DNA of 64,000 nucleotides from JANNBN01 sp031430595 (GCA_031430595.1 JANPBU010000060.1:50358-114357), one strand, 5' to 3'; shown: positions 8,784-17,492, numbered from the stretch's first letter. Translations and numbers: made by a program. Notes: generated by a model from the letters alone, not told the origin.

Positions 8784-9574
8784 GGCACGAACCGGTATCC
8801 CGTCCCGCGAGCGGTGAGGATGTGACGAGGATCGGCCGGATCTAGCTCGACCTTTGTACGAAGCCGGCGAATGTGGACGTCGACGAGTCGACCGTCAGCG
8901 ACCTCGTCGTAACCCCACACCATTTCCAGCAGGGCCTCACGGGAAAAGACTTTGCCGGGCTCGGCCGTCAAAAGTAACAACAGACGAAGCTCGGTTTTTG
9001 TGAGGTGCACCGATTCGCCACTCAGCCGAATGTCACCATTGATGTTGATCGATAGTTCCCCGAAGGTAGTTACGGGAAGTCTGCTGACACCGGCGCCAAC
9101 GGGCGCCATGACGGCCTCAACACCCGGCTCCGCGATCGGCAGGTCGCTTTCACCATGCGCAGCCGCAGTAGCTACCGCAGTCGCATCGGCCACGCCCTGA
9201 GCGCGCCGCAAATGGGCTCTGATACGAGCCACTAGTTCTTTGGGCTGGAAGGGTTTCGTGACGTAATCGTCGGCCCCACATTCAAGCCCGGTAACGACGT
9301 CGGCTGACGATTCGTTCGCCGTCACAATGATGATGGGCACGCCGCTGGTTTGTCTCAACGCCCGACAAATATCGAACCCGCTTCGATCAGGCAATTTCAA
9401 GTCGACCAACACCAAATCGGGCCGGTCGGCCGCGAAGCGCGCCAAGCCATCGAACGCCGTCGGAGCCTCACTCACCTCAAAACCCTCGTCTTCCAACGAC
9501 ATTTTGAGCATCAGGCGAATTTCTGGATCATCTTCGATTGTCAGCACCCTGGCTGACCGCGTACCCTGAATCAC
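8780..9574 (-). CDS. OmpR/PhoB-family response regulator (MtrA-like)
   Basis: 264 residues. The receiver domain (about 8-125) has the acidic pair EDD at 14-16, phosphoacceptor Asp58 in LVLVDLKLPD, VTAN, and the Lys of DDYVTKPFQP. A ~50-residue Ala/Pro-rich linker follows. The winged-helix DNA-binding domain runs from about 165 (LTKTELRLLLLL, VFSREALLEMVWGYD, VDVHIRRLRTKVE, GTGYRFVP). It is the first gene of the RR-HK-GerMN operon. The linker is longer than usual for the family. Confidence 0.93.
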   Translation of the reverse strand: MIQGTRSARVLTIEDDPEIRLMLKMSLEDEGFEVSEAPTAFDGLARFAADRPDLVLVDLKLPDRSGFDICRALRQTSGVPIIIVTANESSADVVTGLECGADDYVTKPFQPKELVARIRAHLRRAQGVADATAVATAAAHGESDLPIAEPGVEAVMAPVGAGVSRLPVTTFGELSININGDIRLSGESVHLTKTELRLLLLLTAEPGKVFSREALLEMVWGYDEVADGRLVDVHIRRLRTKVELDPADPRHILTARGTGYRFVP

Positions 9575-9665
9575 TGTTCCATGCTGTCATGGACCTGAAC
9601 GTTCCCGGTGCTTTCTGCTTGAACTGTTCCAGAGGGTCACTTCAGAGCGACTACTTTGTACGCTC

Positions 9666-9767
9666 ATGGGTTCGTTGATTAAGAAGCGCCGTAAGCGCAT
9701 GCGTAAGAAGAAACACAAAAAGATGTTGAAGAGAACGCGTTTTCAGCGCCGCGCTGCAAAGAAGTAG
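9666..9767 (+). CDS. Small basic ribosomal protein bS22 (AURKAIP1/COX24-domain)
   Basis: A 33-codon gene reading MGSLIKKRRKRMRKKK, then a tail rich in Lys and Arg ending QRRAAKK. The pattern (MGSxIKKRRKRMxKKKHxKxLxRTRxQRR) matches the mycobacterial 30S protein bS22 and the AURKAIP1/COX24 family as I know them. It is too short for most gene finders. It stands alone between the divergent regulator gene at 9574 and the SanA-like gene, whose frame opens directly behind its stop. Confidence 0.9.
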   Translation: MGSLIKKRRKRMRKKKHKKMLKRTRFQRRAAKK

Positions 9768-9826
9768 CTCTGCGGTCACCTCTGGTTGTTCGGGCAGCTC
9801 GCATCCTTGTCGGATGCGGGCTTGCT

Positions 9827-10453
9827 TTGTTTCTCGCCTCATTTCTTTTATGGGCCGCCATCAACTTGAGCACTCGAACGTCTCGCGGACCAAGCAGGCA
9901 GGCCCCTACTCGGCGGGTCGCACTTGTTCTCGGGGCCGGAATTGGCCTTGATGGACAACCATCGATGGTGCTGCGTTCCCGAATTGAAACGGGTGTTGCG
10001 TTACTCGCCGCTCACAAGGTCGACATTCTCATCATGTCGGGTGACAACAGTCGGGCAAACTACGACGAGGTCACGGCTATGAAAAACACGGCCGTTTCAC
10101 TTGGTGCAGCACCAGAAAACGTGCTCCTTGACTTCGCCGGTTTTCGAACCCTTGATTCGTGTATTCGTTTGCGAAAAGTGTTTGGTCAAACCAGTGCACT
10201 AGTGGTGAGCCAAGGTTTTCACCTCCCCCGCGCAGTTCATCTGTGCCGGTCCGCTGGGATTGAAGTTTATGGCGTCGAGGCCCCCGACCCTCGCGGACGA
10301 ACGTTTCGATGGAAGTCAACTCTGCGCGAAGTACCGGCTACCACCCAGGCTTGGTTCGACGCCCACGTTTTTCGAAAACAACCCCGGGTTTTGGGCGAAC
10401 CAATCGATATCGACAACCCTCCACCCGAAGCCCTTAAACAACCCCTCGACTAA
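9827..10453 (+). CDS. SanA/YdcF-like DUF218 membrane-anchored protein
   Basis: About 208 residues from a TTG at 9827. The open frame continues upstream (reading VVRAARILVGCGLAL), so a non-ATG start close to the bS22 stop at 9767 is likely and would complete the N-terminal membrane segment. The DUF218 core is clear: RRVALVLGAGIGLDGQPS, ILIMSGDNSRANYDEVTAM, SALVVSQGFHLPRAVHLC. The family includes E. coli SanA and ElyC, with roles in envelope integrity. It is convergent with the ABC ATPase gene, whose stop lies 5 bases away. Confidence 0.85.
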   Translation: MFLASFLLWAAINLSTRTSRGPSRQAPTRRVALVLGAGIGLDGQPSMVLRSRIETGVALLAAHKVDILIMSGDNSRANYDEVTAMKNTAVSLGAAPENVLLDFAGFRTLDSCIRLRKVFGQTSALVVSQGFHLPRAVHLCRSAGIEVYGVEAPDPRGRTFRWKSTLREVPATTQAWFDAHVFRKQPRVLGEPIDIDNPPPEALKQPLD

Positions 10454-10457
10454 AATC

Positions 10458-11123
10458 TCAGATGAGGCAGCCGTCTTCCAGCGTCACAATTCGATCTGCG
10501 TGACTAGCAACTCGGTGATCGTGAGTGACAACCACCAGCGTTTGCCCGGCCAAGTTTGCCGCACGAAGTACATCAAGCACACCAGTCGCACTCGCTCTAT
10601 CTAGTGCACCGGTTGGTTCGTCGGCCAAGACCACCGCTGGCCTATTCGCAAGCGCGCGTGCTATGGCGACGCGTTGCTGCTGTCCGCCAGAGAGTTCGTC
10701 CGGCCGACGATGCGCAAGTTCCCCTATACCAAGTGACATCAACAAACCCATAGCTTCAACCGAGCTGCTTCGCCTTTTAGCGCCGGCAATTCTGAGCGGT
10801 AACTCAACATTCTGAAGCGCCGTGAGATCAGCAAGCAAGTTTAGCGATTGCAACACGATGCCCACTTTGTTCCTTCGAAACAACGCACGTTTCGTGAGAC
10901 TTGCACCACTCATCTCTTCGCCACCGACCATGATCGAGCCTTCGTCAGGGGTGTCTAGACCTGCAATGAGGTTCAGCAGCGTTGATTTTCCCGAGCCAGA
11001 TGGGCCCATAATTGCGATCCACTCACCTTCGTTGACCTCTAGGTCGATACCTGCAACGGCTGACATTTCCGACCCTGGGTATCGCCGGACCAAACCTTTG
11101 CAGCGCACGGCAATGGCTGTCAC
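10458..11123 (-). CDS. ABC transporter ATP-binding protein (MacB/LolD type)
   Basis: 221 residues with Walker A GPSGSGKSTLL (about 40-50), Q-loop VLQSLNLL, signature LSGGQQQRVAIARALA, and Walker B VVLADEPTGALD. The length and sequence type match ATPases that pair with FtsX-like permeases (MacB/LolD/YknY). Its start overlaps the PadR stop by 4 bases. With the permease at 11687-13981 it makes a likely export or mechanotransmission system under PadR control. Confidence 0.93.
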   Translation of the reverse strand: MTAIAVRCKGLVRRYPGSEMSAVAGIDLEVNEGEWIAIMGPSGSGKSTLLNLIAGLDTPDEGSIMVGGEEMSGASLTKRALFRRNKVGIVLQSLNLLADLTALQNVELPLRIAGAKRRSSSVEAMGLLMSLGIGELAHRRPDELSGGQQQRVAIARALANRPAVVLADEPTGALDRASATGVLDVLRAANLAGQTLVVVTHDHRVASHADRIVTLEDGCLI

Positions 11124-11647
11124 TTCCCTTTTCTCGATTTTCTAAACGGCCCAAGTTCGACGCTGGCAACATCGAGCCACTTCAAATCTGCTTCCAGTTG
11201 AAGCGATGCAGATTCGACCAACAACGACCGAATCGGATCTTCGGCTGCATCGCGCAGCTCGTCGACCCTTCTCAGCGCGTCAAGATACTCACGGCGGGCG
11301 GTAGCAATCATGACCTGGTGATCGGCAAGTCCTGAGGCTGCGGCAGCTAAAATTCGCAGCATTGTTTCGCTTCTAAGATTTGGTGGCGCTGGCGGTTCAC
11401 CCAGCCACCTCACCAAAGCTTCGCGACCGTGGTCGGTCATCGCATAGTCCTTACGGTCAGGGCGATCTCCTTGCGGTTTAACCTCGAATTCGACTAGGCC
11501 TTCTTTTTCAAGGCGAGAAAGTGTTACGTAAATTTGACCATCGTTCGTAGGTGCCCATACCGAACCAAATTTTTGCTCATACGTTCTTCGAAGGTCATAA
11601 CCGTGACCAGAGCCGTCGGCAAGTAGAGCAAGGATGAGTTGACGCAT
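11120..11647 (-). CDS. PadR-family transcriptional regulator
   Basis: 175 residues. The N-terminal winged helix (LILALLADGSGHGYDLRRTYEQKFG, then QIYVTLSRLEKEGLVEFE) is typical of PadR. The C-terminal ~85 residues form the helical dimerisation domain of the Vir_act_alpha_C type. PadR repressors commonly control adjacent ABC efflux genes and their own operon. It sits between the permease and the ATPase genes, all on the minus strand, and a strong palindrome just upstream of the permease is its likely operator. Confidence 0.92.
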   Translation of the reverse strand: MRQLILALLADGSGHGYDLRRTYEQKFGSVWAPTNDGQIYVTLSRLEKEGLVEFEVKPQGDRPDRKDYAMTDHGREALVRWLGEPPAPPNLRSETMLRILAAAASGLADHQVMIATARREYLDALRRVDELRDAAEDPIRSLLVESASLQLEADLKWLDVASVELGPFRKSRKGK

Positions 11648-11686
11648 TGTTTTTCACATCGCTTTCAAACGGTGAAGCAGGCGGAG

Positions 11687-13981
11687 CTAGTCGGCACGAA
11701 GAGATGAAATGAGGGGCAAAGCCAACTGGCGTGATGCAGTAGCTGCGGTGATAACAACTGCCACTGCGCAAAGAATCGTCGAGACAACCACGTGGCGACC
11801 AACTGGCGAAGGAAGTACGACCCCGGGGCCAATTCCAACACTTTTGGCCACCGAAGTCACCGACGACCGATAGGCCAACCACCCAAGCGGGAGTGCGAGT
11901 AGCGCCGCAATCAGCACCACTAACAACGTCACTATAATCTGTGCCCATACGAGATGACTATCTCGAACCCCGATTGCGCGAAGTGTTGCATGGTCACGAC
12001 TCGCAGCTTTCAACATGAGCACAAGACTGGCCACAAGCTGACACAAACCAACCATCAATACCGCTGCAGCAAGCAGATACAGGGCACCTCGGTAAGGTGT
12101 GACATTTTGGCGAATACCACCAGATTGAGATTGCTCTTTGAGAAGACCTGCCAATAGACGAACCTCGACTGCGGCGGCGGCCCGGTCGACTTGAGAGGTG
12201 AACCGAATACTGCGGCGGATGTTCCAACGAGTATCTATCGGAAGGTCGGCCATGGGCATGACGATTGAACGTCCGGCATTACTGCCATCAACTATTTGAC
12301 CGACGACAAGCGTTGTAAAGCTACGGTGCTCAGCAACGACGGTGATCGTGTCGCCGAGCAAAATGTTTCCGCGTTTTGCTAGCCCGTAACCAATAACTGA
12401 CTCACCGGGGCCAATCGGATATCTTCCCTTCGCAAGCGTGAAGCCCACGTCTTGTATCGAGCCGTCAACGAATCTTGCCTGAGCGGTGATCCGATTCGCC
12501 AACACCTGACGAAAGGTCTCTTTCCACCAAGCGTCGACGATTGCGCTTCGAGCGAGGGTTGTATCGACACGGTTGGCTTCGGCTTCGTTCGTCGGGGTGA
12601 TCTGAGTATCGACCTTTGCCCCGATGTGTTGATCGCCCGAAGCGAAGGCAATCAAAGCTGCGTCAAAACCGCTGGCAGCAACGGAAGCTGTAGCTGTCAC
12701 GATTAACGCCAGTAGAGCTACGAGCAAGTGGCGTCGTTGGGTACGAAGCATTCGCTCGCACATTGTCAAAACTGACGATGGAACGCGCGCCGCTCGCGAC
12801 CTGCCCTCAACCTTCCCGGGTTCCGCACGCCCCCTCAACGCCATAAGCGGCTCAAGTCGTAAAACCCCGATCGACGCAAACAGTGTGCCAACCACCACGA
12901 TGAGCAACACCACGCCGACCACCACGATCACGCTCGAGCTGAGCTGGCCATCTGCTTCGGGAAGCAATCGTGCTGCACCAAGTATCAGGCGATTTCGCAC
13001 CAGCCACGCAGCGCACCAGCCACTCATACCGCAGATGAAACCAATGACCATGTTTTGAATGAGCACCACTCCGAGCACCGAACGGGGCGTGGCCCCAACG
13101 AGTTGCAACAGGCCAAGGTCGCGGCGCATTTGAGACAATCGGATACTCGTGATCGACGACACGATGATCGATGAAGCAAGCAGCGCAAACAGCCCGAACC
13201 CCGCAACCACACTTCCCAGCAAACCATTGCGAATCACTACGGCGTCGCGAACTTCGTTGGCCGACGTAACGACGCGAATATCCGACCGTTCTGCGGTCAT
13301 CATCTTCGTAACGAGTTGTTCAGCGCGCATATCTTTGTCGAATGTGAAGCCCTCTACAAATACGTTCCATCCAGGGCTGCCCAGAACGCTCTGAAGTTTC
13401 GGAGACACCCATACATTCGACGGGGTGCAATCCGACGCTAGACAATTTGTGAAATCAAGCGCGGTACCAACGACCTCCACCTCGGTAGCGCGGGTTTCGC
13501 GGTGCACCGTAACCTTGTCTCCGACCCTGAGCCCGAGGTTTTGGGCCAACCCGTCATCGAGGACCACCCCGGTTACGTCGCTCGGAGTAAGCCACCTGCC
13601 CGAGCGGATCATTGCCACCGGCTGCGTGTTGGCCATCACCATCCGAGCGTTGACCGCAATCGGCTCTCCAGGGTTTGGCGAAATACGACCAATCGACACA
13701 CCATGAAGCATTTGCAGTCGCCACCCGACTGACGCAACACCTTCGATTTGTGAGATCTCAGCGAGCGCATTTGTTGACCGCGAGGTCACGACAACATCGG
13801 GTGGTCCAAACCCGAGGGCAGCAGCATCCCATCGCTGGGCAATATTCGATCGAACGTACAGCCCCGAAGCCAGCACAAGTGCGGCCAGGAACAGCACCGT
13901 TGCGTAGAGAACCGTACCGAGCGACCGCCGACCCCCCGACTGAAGCCTGACCAACACCCCCGCCCAACGAACGATACCCAT
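11687..13981 (-). CDS. FtsX-like ABC transporter permease
   Basis: 764 residues. The N-terminal membrane segment (about 20-40) is followed by a large extracytoplasmic MacB-type domain. A first FtsX core is at about 255-375 (GLFALLASSIIVSSITSIRL, QMRRDLGLLQLVGATPRSV). A second extracytoplasmic part and a second FtsX core are at about 630-755 (SRDHATLRAIGVRDSHLVW). Eight or so transmembrane helices in total. This is the two-repeat layout of lipoprotein and lipid exporter permeases. It is the first gene of the permease-PadR-ATPase operon and starts 10 bases after the 13992-14008 palindrome. Confidence 0.9.
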   Translation of the reverse strand: MGIVRWAGVLVRLQSGGRRSLGTVLYATVLFLAALVLASGLYVRSNIAQRWDAAALGFGPPDVVVTSRSTNALAEISQIEGVASVGWRLQMLHGVSIGRISPNPGEPIAVNARMVMANTQPVAMIRSGRWLTPSDVTGVVLDDGLAQNLGLRVGDKVTVHRETRATEVEVVGTALDFTNCLASDCTPSNVWVSPKLQSVLGSPGWNVFVEGFTFDKDMRAEQLVTKMMTAERSDIRVVTSANEVRDAVVIRNGLLGSVVAGFGLFALLASSIIVSSITSIRLSQMRRDLGLLQLVGATPRSVLGVVLIQNMVIGFICGMSGWCAAWLVRNRLILGAARLLPEADGQLSSSVIVVVGVVLLIVVVGTLFASIGVLRLEPLMALRGRAEPGKVEGRSRAARVPSSVLTMCERMLRTQRRHLLVALLALIVTATASVAASGFDAALIAFASGDQHIGAKVDTQITPTNEAEANRVDTTLARSAIVDAWWKETFRQVLANRITAQARFVDGSIQDVGFTLAKGRYPIGPGESVIGYGLAKRGNILLGDTITVVAEHRSFTTLVVGQIVDGSNAGRSIVMPMADLPIDTRWNIRRSIRFTSQVDRAAAAVEVRLLAGLLKEQSQSGGIRQNVTPYRGALYLLAAAVLMVGLCQLVASLVLMLKAASRDHATLRAIGVRDSHLVWAQIIVTLLVVLIAALLALPLGWLAYRSSVTSVAKSVGIGPGVVLPSPVGRHVVVSTILCAVAVVITAATASRQLALPLISSLRAD

Positions 13982-14282
13982 GCGGTGAGTATAGATAACC
14001 GTTATCTAAAAAGCTAGACCTGTCTCCTTTCGAAGGCGAGCGCTCACCCCCCAACCCCGAAGCGCAGATCGACCCGACGATGATCGATACGAGCAACAAC
14101 GGCGTAAGCCGATCGACCCAATCGGCTGCCACGAAGAACACCGCCACCGAAACAGCTACACCGATAACGACCGCCAATGGGATCAAGATTGCCCCGAGAA
14201 GCCAAGTCACTCGATTGACGACTCGACGAACAAACGATTCCTGGGGCGATACTGAATCGTTCTGGAGAGCCGTCGTGTGCAT
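13758..14282 (-). CDS. Possible small membrane protein, C-terminus uncertain
   Basis: From the ATG at 14282 (MHTTALQNDSV). Residues ~27-75 contain two convincing hydrophobic segments (LLGAILIPLAVVIGVAVSVAVFFVA and LTPLLLVSIIVGSICA), so a real small membrane protein is likely. After about residue 80 the frame runs through the operator and into the permease gene in another frame, where its composition is unnatural. The true gene may end early by a sequence difference, or the tail may be a read-through. I trust only the first ~80 codons. Confidence 0.4.
   Translation of the reverse strand: MHTTALQNDSVSPQESFVRRVVNRVTWLLGAILIPLAVVIGVAVSVAVFFVAADWVDRLTPLLLVSIIVGSICASGLGGERSPSKGDRSSFLDNGYLYSPHGYRSLGGGVGQASVGGSAVARYGSLRNGAVPGRTCAGFGAVRSIEYCPAMGCCCPRVWTTRCCRDLAVNKCAR
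13992..14008. promoter_or_regulatory. Palindromic operator, probable PadR site
   Basis: TAGATAAC-C-GTTATCTA, two perfect 8-bp arms around one base. It lies 10 bases upstream of the permease start codon at 13981, where a repressor would block the promoter or ribosome site. A PadR gene in the same operon makes self-control the simplest reading. Confidence 0.7.
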
Positions 14283-14312
14283 GCTCACAGTATTTCGGAA
14301 TCGCATTGCGAT

Positions 14313-15074
14313 TCACATCAGGGTTCGACCCCCGCTACTCCCGGGCCAGGCCCCTGGTTTTTCGATCAGTTTGGCAAATAGGCCAGGGTATTTTCGAAGT
14401 TCGATGATGAGCCCGAGGGCAATAACGGTTACCCCAGCGATTTCGAGTCCTTCTTCACCCATCACGGCCAGCACATAGTAGAAATTTTCTCTCCCAATCG
14501 AGCCATCGATGGTACCCCCAACCATTTCGCCACCTATCGCACCCAACAAAAAGAGGGCAAAGCCGAGGGTCAATCGGTTTCGAACACCGGAGGCAAGCGC
14601 GCCGATGAAAGATCGCAACACAAACCCAAGAACCAAAACAACTAGGGCACCGGGAATCACCCAGGCAAAATGAAAGGGGCCCACTTCGCCAAGATGAAGC
14701 GCTGACTTCACCGGTTCAATCAGCAATTCGTGAAACGACAAATCTTCGTCAATGGTCATCGCTACAAATGTGAGCGTCAAGATGGTCCATCCTCGTCTCT
14801 CAGACCTTTCGAAGAACCGGGCATTACGCCAGAGCAATGCTGCCAACGTTGACACAGCGCCCAACTGAAGAACCGAAAAGAGGGTTGCGAAACTCGATTC
14901 GTTGTCGAGGTTTGACAGCCCAGTGATGAGCCCTATTCCGGGCAGCTCAGGGGTGGCTCGGTTCACCAGAAACACGACGGGATATCCGACAACCAACAGC
15001 ACTTCAAGCGCGAATAACCCGTGCCAAAAACCCACAGGTTGCCGTATGGAGCCAATCGATCCAGCGACTTCCAC
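14313..15074 (-). CDS. Multi-pass membrane protein of unknown family, tandem paralogue 1
   Basis: 253 residues with about six hydrophobic helices. Conserved with its neighbour at 15157-15897: AMTIDEDLSFHELLIEPVKSAL (about 138-158), GAIGGEMVGGTIDG (about 198-211) and VMGEEGLEIAGV (about 222-233). The Asp, Glu and His residues lie at helix ends, as in membrane enzymes with a metal site. I do not recognise a named family. The two genes are head-to-tail, 82 bases apart. Confidence 0.7.
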   Translation of the reverse strand: MEVAGSIGSIRQPVGFWHGLFALEVLLVVGYPVVFLVNRATPELPGIGLITGLSNLDNESSFATLFSVLQLGAVSTLAALLWRNARFFERSERRGWTILTLTFVAMTIDEDLSFHELLIEPVKSALHLGEVGPFHFAWVIPGALVVLVLGFVLRSFIGALASGVRNRLTLGFALFLLGAIGGEMVGGTIDGSIGRENFYYVLAVMGEEGLEIAGVTVIALGLIIELRKYPGLFAKLIEKPGAWPGSSGGRTLM

Positions 15075-15156
15075 GTCTGTAACCCTCGTACTTTCCGTCG
15101 AACTTCAATGTAGCTTCTCGAACACTGAGTGGGCAAGAGTGCCATTCAGACGGCCG

Positions 15157-15897
15157 CTACGATGCTGTTATCAACCTGTCGAGTGCACGGGGGTGGCGTC
15201 GCAATTCCTTCACGAGACCAAGACCGATAAGCGAAATGCCAAACATCTCGCAGCCTTCCTCTGCCATCACTTCACATATGTACCAGAAAGAGTCCACTCC
15301 CAACGTTCCTTGAATCTTCCCGCCGACCATCTCTAAGCCGATTGCCCCAAACAGAAAGATAGCAACCCCCAAATTCAGTGATCGCCTCACTGAAGGGTCA
15401 AGCGAACGGACGAAGGGACGCAACAAAAGTGCGAGACCAAGCGCAAATGGAATGCCAACGATCACCCACGCAAATCGCAGCGGTCCGCCAGCAGACAAAG
15501 AAAGGGCGGCTCGAAGCGGGTCAATCAGGCGCTCGTGGAACGACAGGCCTTCGTCAAACATCATTGCAAACAGACTTGAGATAACTACGAACCATCCGAA
15601 GTCCACACGATTACGGTCGCGGCGGATGTCGACTGCGATAACCGAAGCGATACAGCCAACGATGGCCAATTGCACGACGGAGAGCAAAGTCGGAATGCTT
15701 GCTTCTGCATCGAGGTCAGTTAAGACGTTAAGAAACCCCGGGCCATTGACCCCCGGAAATGCGCGGTGGATAGACCAAAACACCGGATAGGCCAACACCA
15801 TCGTCAATTCGCCCAGCAACAGTCCATCCCAAACATGTAACGGGCGGGCATCGAGTTTTACAAGAGTTCGCCCGTCAAGTCGCACACTTGTTTCCAT
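15157..15897 (-). CDS. Multi-pass membrane protein of unknown family, tandem paralogue 2
   Basis: 246 residues, same topology and motifs as its downstream neighbour: MMFDEGLSFHERLIDPLRAAL, GAIGLEMVGGKIQG and VMAEEGCEMFGI. The shared block DE-G/D-LSFHE-LI-P and the EEG-E motif argue for one fold and one function class after a gene duplication. The first cytoplasmic loop is longer in this copy (RRDRNRVDFGW). Function unknown; an integral-membrane metalloenzyme is one possibility from the conserved acidic and His residues. Confidence 0.7.
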   Translation of the reverse strand: METSVRLDGRTLVKLDARPLHVWDGLLLGELTMVLAYPVFWSIHRAFPGVNGPGFLNVLTDLDAEASIPTLLSVVQLAIVGCIASVIAVDIRRDRNRVDFGWFVVISSLFAMMFDEGLSFHERLIDPLRAALSLSAGGPLRFAWVIVGIPFALGLALLLRPFVRSLDPSVRRSLNLGVAIFLFGAIGLEMVGGKIQGTLGVDSFWYICEVMAEEGCEMFGISLIGLGLVKELRRHPRALDRLITAS

Positions 15898-15960
15898 AGG
15901 CTGACCGTAACGAGAAAGTGAACTGAAGACCTCATCAAATTTGATTCAACTTGTGAGCGC

Positions 15961-16686
15961 TTATCTGACGGTTGTCGTCACGATTCGATCTTCGCCGGGG
16001 AAGCTACCTTCGACGAACCAAGTTGAACCACTTCCAGCCAACCGTGGGGTCACTCCGGTTGCGTTTCCCAACACATCGCGCCAGTCGGCAAGACGAGGCT
16101 CAACGACCAATGCAGCTGGCTCAAGATCGTTGCCGTTCTCGCCAATCGGGCTGCCGAGCGCATCCCAAGCTCGATAGACAGCTGGCGTTGACACCCCGAA
16201 CGGTGGACACACCAACGTATACGTACGATATTCGAATGGTAGGGGTTCGAGAATTTCGCCGATCCCTGTAACCCGAGCCCTACCTCCGAGGATACAGAAC
16301 GGAACATCGGCACCAAGAGCGGCGCTTGACAAAATATCGTCTGCAGACGTACGTTCGGCCCATCGGTACACGGCAGCGGCGTTACCTGACCCGCCACCCA
16401 ATCCGGCGCCAGCCGGGATTCGTTTTCGTACAACTACCGAGGCGGTTCTACCCACTTCGGCGAGAGCTTTCGCAACGAGATTGTCGAGCCCAACAGTGAC
16501 CGGTAGCCCGTTCGCTGCTGCGCCCTCCAAGGTGACCAACAATCCGTTACCCTCGGAAAACTCAAGTTCGTCGGCCAACGAAAGCGTCACCATTTCGGCG
16601 CTAATGGTGTGGTACCCGTTGTCGAGCACCCCGGTCATTTTTAGCGACACGGTAAGTTTGGCAGGCGACATCACAACAACGGGCAT
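15961..16686 (-). CDS. ispE: 4-diphosphocytidyl-2-C-methyl-D-erythritol kinase
   Basis: 241 residues. It phosphorylates CDP-methylerythritol in the non-mevalonate isoprenoid pathway. Visible motifs are PAKLTVSLKMTGVLDNGYH at the N-terminus (with the conserved Lys), the GHMP ATP loop PAGAGLGGGSGNAAAV (about 90-105), and LGADVPFCILGG with the catalytic Asp. It is shorter than the usual 280-300 residues, mostly in the C-terminal half. In actinobacteria ispE usually follows ksgA directly; here ~9 kb of accessory DNA lies between them. Confidence 0.9.
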   Translation of the reverse strand: MPVVVMSPAKLTVSLKMTGVLDNGYHTISAEMVTLSLADELEFSEGNGLLVTLEGAAANGLPVTVGLDNLVAKALAEVGRTASVVVRKRIPAGAGLGGGSGNAAAVYRWAERTSADDILSSAALGADVPFCILGGRARVTGIGEILEPLPFEYRTYTLVCPPFGVSTPAVYRAWDALGSPIGENGNDLEPAALVVEPRLADWRDVLGNATGVTPRLAGSGSTWFVEGSFPGEDRIVTTTVR

Positions 16687-16746
16687 GGCTTCCGAGGTTA
16701 TCGCCTGACCTGGGAGCCACCCACACGCTGCGTTGCGTTTGCTAGG

Positions 16747-16950
16747 TCACTTGTCGAGTGCGTCGATCCCATTCCCAATGGCGAAGAAGGTCGGAGCCCA
16801 GAGGCCAACGAAGATACCAAAGCGTTCAGCGTGGGCAGCATCCTTTCCTTTATTGGTGTTCCAAATCGCAATGCTGGCCGCTACCGAGGCAAAGCCGAGC
16901 AAGTACGAAATGTTTGATGAAAATCCTGAGGACCGTAGAGTTTTGAGCAC
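16747..16950 (-). CDS. Small two-helix membrane protein (GIFVGLWAP type)
   Basis: 67 residues with two hydrophobic helices (YLLGFASVAASIAIW and FGIFVGLWAPTFFAIGNGI). The second helix motif recurs in the gene at 17071 (GIYVGIWVPSILSLG), so the two divergent genes share a family. Such small proteins are common and unnamed in actinobacteria. No function can be given. Confidence 0.65.
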   Translation of the reverse strand: MLKTLRSSGFSSNISYLLGFASVAASIAIWNTNKGKDAAHAERFGIFVGLWAPTFFAIGNGIDALDK

Positions 16951-17070
16951 CCTTCAAAGTTAGGGCAGGGCCTCTCTCTACCTATCGGTCAGGTCCACAG
17001 ATTTTTTGGCCAGAGCAGAAATCACTTGTGGCTCCTAGCTGTTCAACGGCAGACCCTCTAACGTTCGACT

Positions 17071-17304
17071 GTGAACAAGCAACCGGCCCCGACCAACTCA
17101 GACGTACTCCGCACCATCGTCAATAAACCATTAATCAAAGTAAAGCTGTTGTTCATGATCGCCAGTTTCATCTCTCTCGTGCTTTCGGTAAGCCTCTACT
17201 TTTCTGGACACGAGCAGCAGGGCATCTACGTCGGCATTTGGGTTCCGTCAATTCTCTCGCTCGGGTCACTGCTTCTTGCTGGTGAAAATTCGGCCAGTTC
17301 ATGA
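17071..17304 (+). CDS. Small two-helix membrane protein (GIYVGIWVP type)
   Basis: 77 residues, GTG start. A polar N-terminus is followed by helices LLFMIASFISLVLSVSLYF and GIYVGIWVPSILSLGSLLLAG. It shares the G-I-x-V-G-x-W-x-P motif with the divergent gene at 16747. Its stop overlaps the ATG of the next small gene (ATGA at 17301-17304), so the two are likely translated together. Confidence 0.65.
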   Translation: MNKQPAPTNSDVLRTIVNKPLIKVKLLFMIASFISLVLSVSLYFSGHEQQGIYVGIWVPSILSLGSLLLAGENSASS

Positions 17305-17438
17305 GCGACGGCCTACTTTTCAGTATTGGCTCAGGGGTCTTTGTCATCACATCGCTCGGCGCGTTGATGTACGGATTTCACGCCTTCAAACGAGCGTTCG
17401 CTGAAGCCGCCGCCTCGAGCGAAGAATCAAGAAACTAG
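17301..17438 (+). CDS. 45-residue single-span membrane protein
   Basis: Reads MSDGLLFSIGSGVFVITSLG, then a basic-aromatic patch (YGFHAFKRAF) and a polar tail. One membrane helix at about 5-25. The ATG overlaps the stop of the preceding membrane-protein gene, good evidence that it is translated. Function unknown; perhaps a subunit or partner of that protein. Confidence 0.55.
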   Translation: MSDGLLFSIGSGVFVITSLGALMYGFHAFKRAFAEAAASSEESRN

Positions 17439-17492
17439 TTAGACCAGCTCAATTGGTTTGCCAACCGCTGTTTGGTCGACAAGTCTGGTTCG

